Shown here: positions 6,079 to 6,449 of the stretch, one piece after another
How positions within the stretch are numbered: the first letter of the stretch is position 1
Layout of the letters: each line of letters opens with the position of its first letter
Origin: Acidobacteriota bacterium
GTDB lineage: Bacteria; Acidobacteriota; Terriglobia; UBA7540
Length of the DNA: 6,449 nt
Direction of reading: 5' to 3'
Assembly: GCA_021780055.1 (NCBI GenBank)
Contig: JAJXZM010000037.1
Location: forward strand, 1 to 6,449
The notes under the pieces: generated by a model
What the model was told of the DNA's origin: nothing
The model's database searches: none
What the model saw: the letters and a program-made list of their open reading frames with translations, nothing else
Position numbers and translations under genes: made by a program

Positions 6079-6090
6079 CGGTTGCAACCG
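6079..6090. repeat. Perfect 12-bp palindrome CGGTTGCAACCG
   Basis: The twelve bases are identical on both strands. The palindrome lies in the spacer between rpoD and the YIP1 gene, 72 bp upstream of the latter's ATG. This is a typical position and size for a dimeric regulator's operator, but with no second copy in the window the function is unknown and chance is possible. Confidence 0.35.
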
Positions 6091-6156
6091 GAATAAAGCT
6101 GGCAAAAGACTACCGAAAAAACCCTGTGACGAAACGACTCTTCAACCCTTGGCCGC

Positions 6157-6449
6157 TTAGGAGTCGTGGAGGGCAGCGTCAAGGAACGCACGAAGCTTGC
6201 GGCTGCGCGAAGGGTGGCGGAGCTTGCGGAGCGCTTTGGCCTCAATCTGCCGGATGCGCTCACGCGTGACAGCAAAGCTCTGGCCCACTTCTTCCAGGGT
6301 GTGCTCGCTGCCGTCGTCCAGTCCAAACCGCATCTTGATCACTTTCTCTTCGCGCGGCGTCAGGGTTTTCAGCACGGATTCGGTCTGTTCCTTCAGGTTA
6401 ATGTTGATTACGGCCTCGGCGGGCGAGATGACACCCCGGTCTTCGATAA
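6157..6449 (-). CDS. rpoD: RNA polymerase primary sigma factor RpoD, C-terminal part (5' end outside window)
   Basis: The open frame enters from the right edge and ends at TAA (6159-6157), giving 96 residues: [17 protein letters not shown], then [28 protein letters not shown] and [35 protein letters not shown]. This is sigma region 4 of a group 1 sigma factor. Region 4.1 contacts the beta flap, and the helix-turn-helix of 4.2 reads the -35 element, with recognition-helix residues RERIRQ at 62-67 of this fragment. The sequence is essentially that of housekeeping RpoD and argues for ordinary TTGACA/TATAAT promoters in this organism. The frame continues through the edge, so the gene is cut by the window rather than broken. 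The tail is short (FLDAALHDS). Confidence 0.97.
   Translation of the reverse strand, partial: IEDRGVISPAEAVININLKEQTESVLKTLTPREEKVIKMRFGLDDGSEHTLEEVGQSFAVTRERIRQIEAKALRKLRHPSRSRKLRAFLDAALHDS

Noticed and set aside
6116..6121. Run of six T on the minus strand after rpoD as an intrinsic terminator
   Set aside because: The bases before it (CGTTTCGTCACAGGG) do not form a stable stem, so the terminator signature is incomplete.
5595..6269. 224-codon plus-strand open frame opposite the YIP1 gene
   Set aside because: It runs through the YIP1 gene, its promoter region and into rpoD on the opposite strand; the minus-strand genes have clear homology or a strong Shine-Dalgarno, and this frame has neither.

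Overview
All protein-coding genes in this window lie on the minus strand, so the window reads biologically from its right end to its left. The layout suggests a free-living bacterium of moderate-to-high GC. The protein flavour (RpoD C-terminus, YajC, a SecF with an enlarged periplasmic domain, a YIP1-family membrane protein) would fit Acidobacteriota or a related soil lineage. That assignment is inference from recalled protein style, not from a search.

Right to left: (1) the 3' end of rpoD, the primary sigma factor, carrying region 4 (6157-6449, cut by the window edge); (2) a 149-bp spacer with two inverted repeats and a TATAAT box close to a strong Shine-Dalgarno; (3) a five-helix YIP1-family membrane protein (5252-6007); (4) a 359-bp spacer without a credible protein gene but dense in complementary segments, including a 39-bp hairpin just upstream of tgt and a rod-like fold at 5044-5165 that could be an undescribed structured RNA; (5) tgt, tRNA-guanine transglycosylase (3717-4892), with all catalytic and zinc residues; (6) yajC (3261-3620), without an ATG start; (7) secD (1606-3219); (8) secF (313-1542), with an insertion of roughly 85-90 residues in its periplasmic domain compared with E. 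coli SecF; (9) the start of a small two-helix membrane protein of unknown function (1-241, cut by the window edge).

tgt-yajC-secD-secF is a classic conserved bacterial gene order. SecD, SecF and YajC form the membrane complex that assists SecYEG/SecA export using the proton-motive force. Tgt inserts the queuosine precursor preQ1 into tRNA anticodons and is linked to the export genes by operon structure rather than biochemistry. The four genes are co-directional with gaps of 96, 41 and 63 bp, and the unknown membrane gene follows 71 bp later, so it is a candidate member of the same transcript.

Most of the window is ordinary core genome. The parts that deserve a second look are the structured spacer upstream of tgt, the SecF insertion, the T9 homopolymer inside tgt, and the non-ATG start of yajC. 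I see no mobile element, CRISPR array, tRNA or rRNA.
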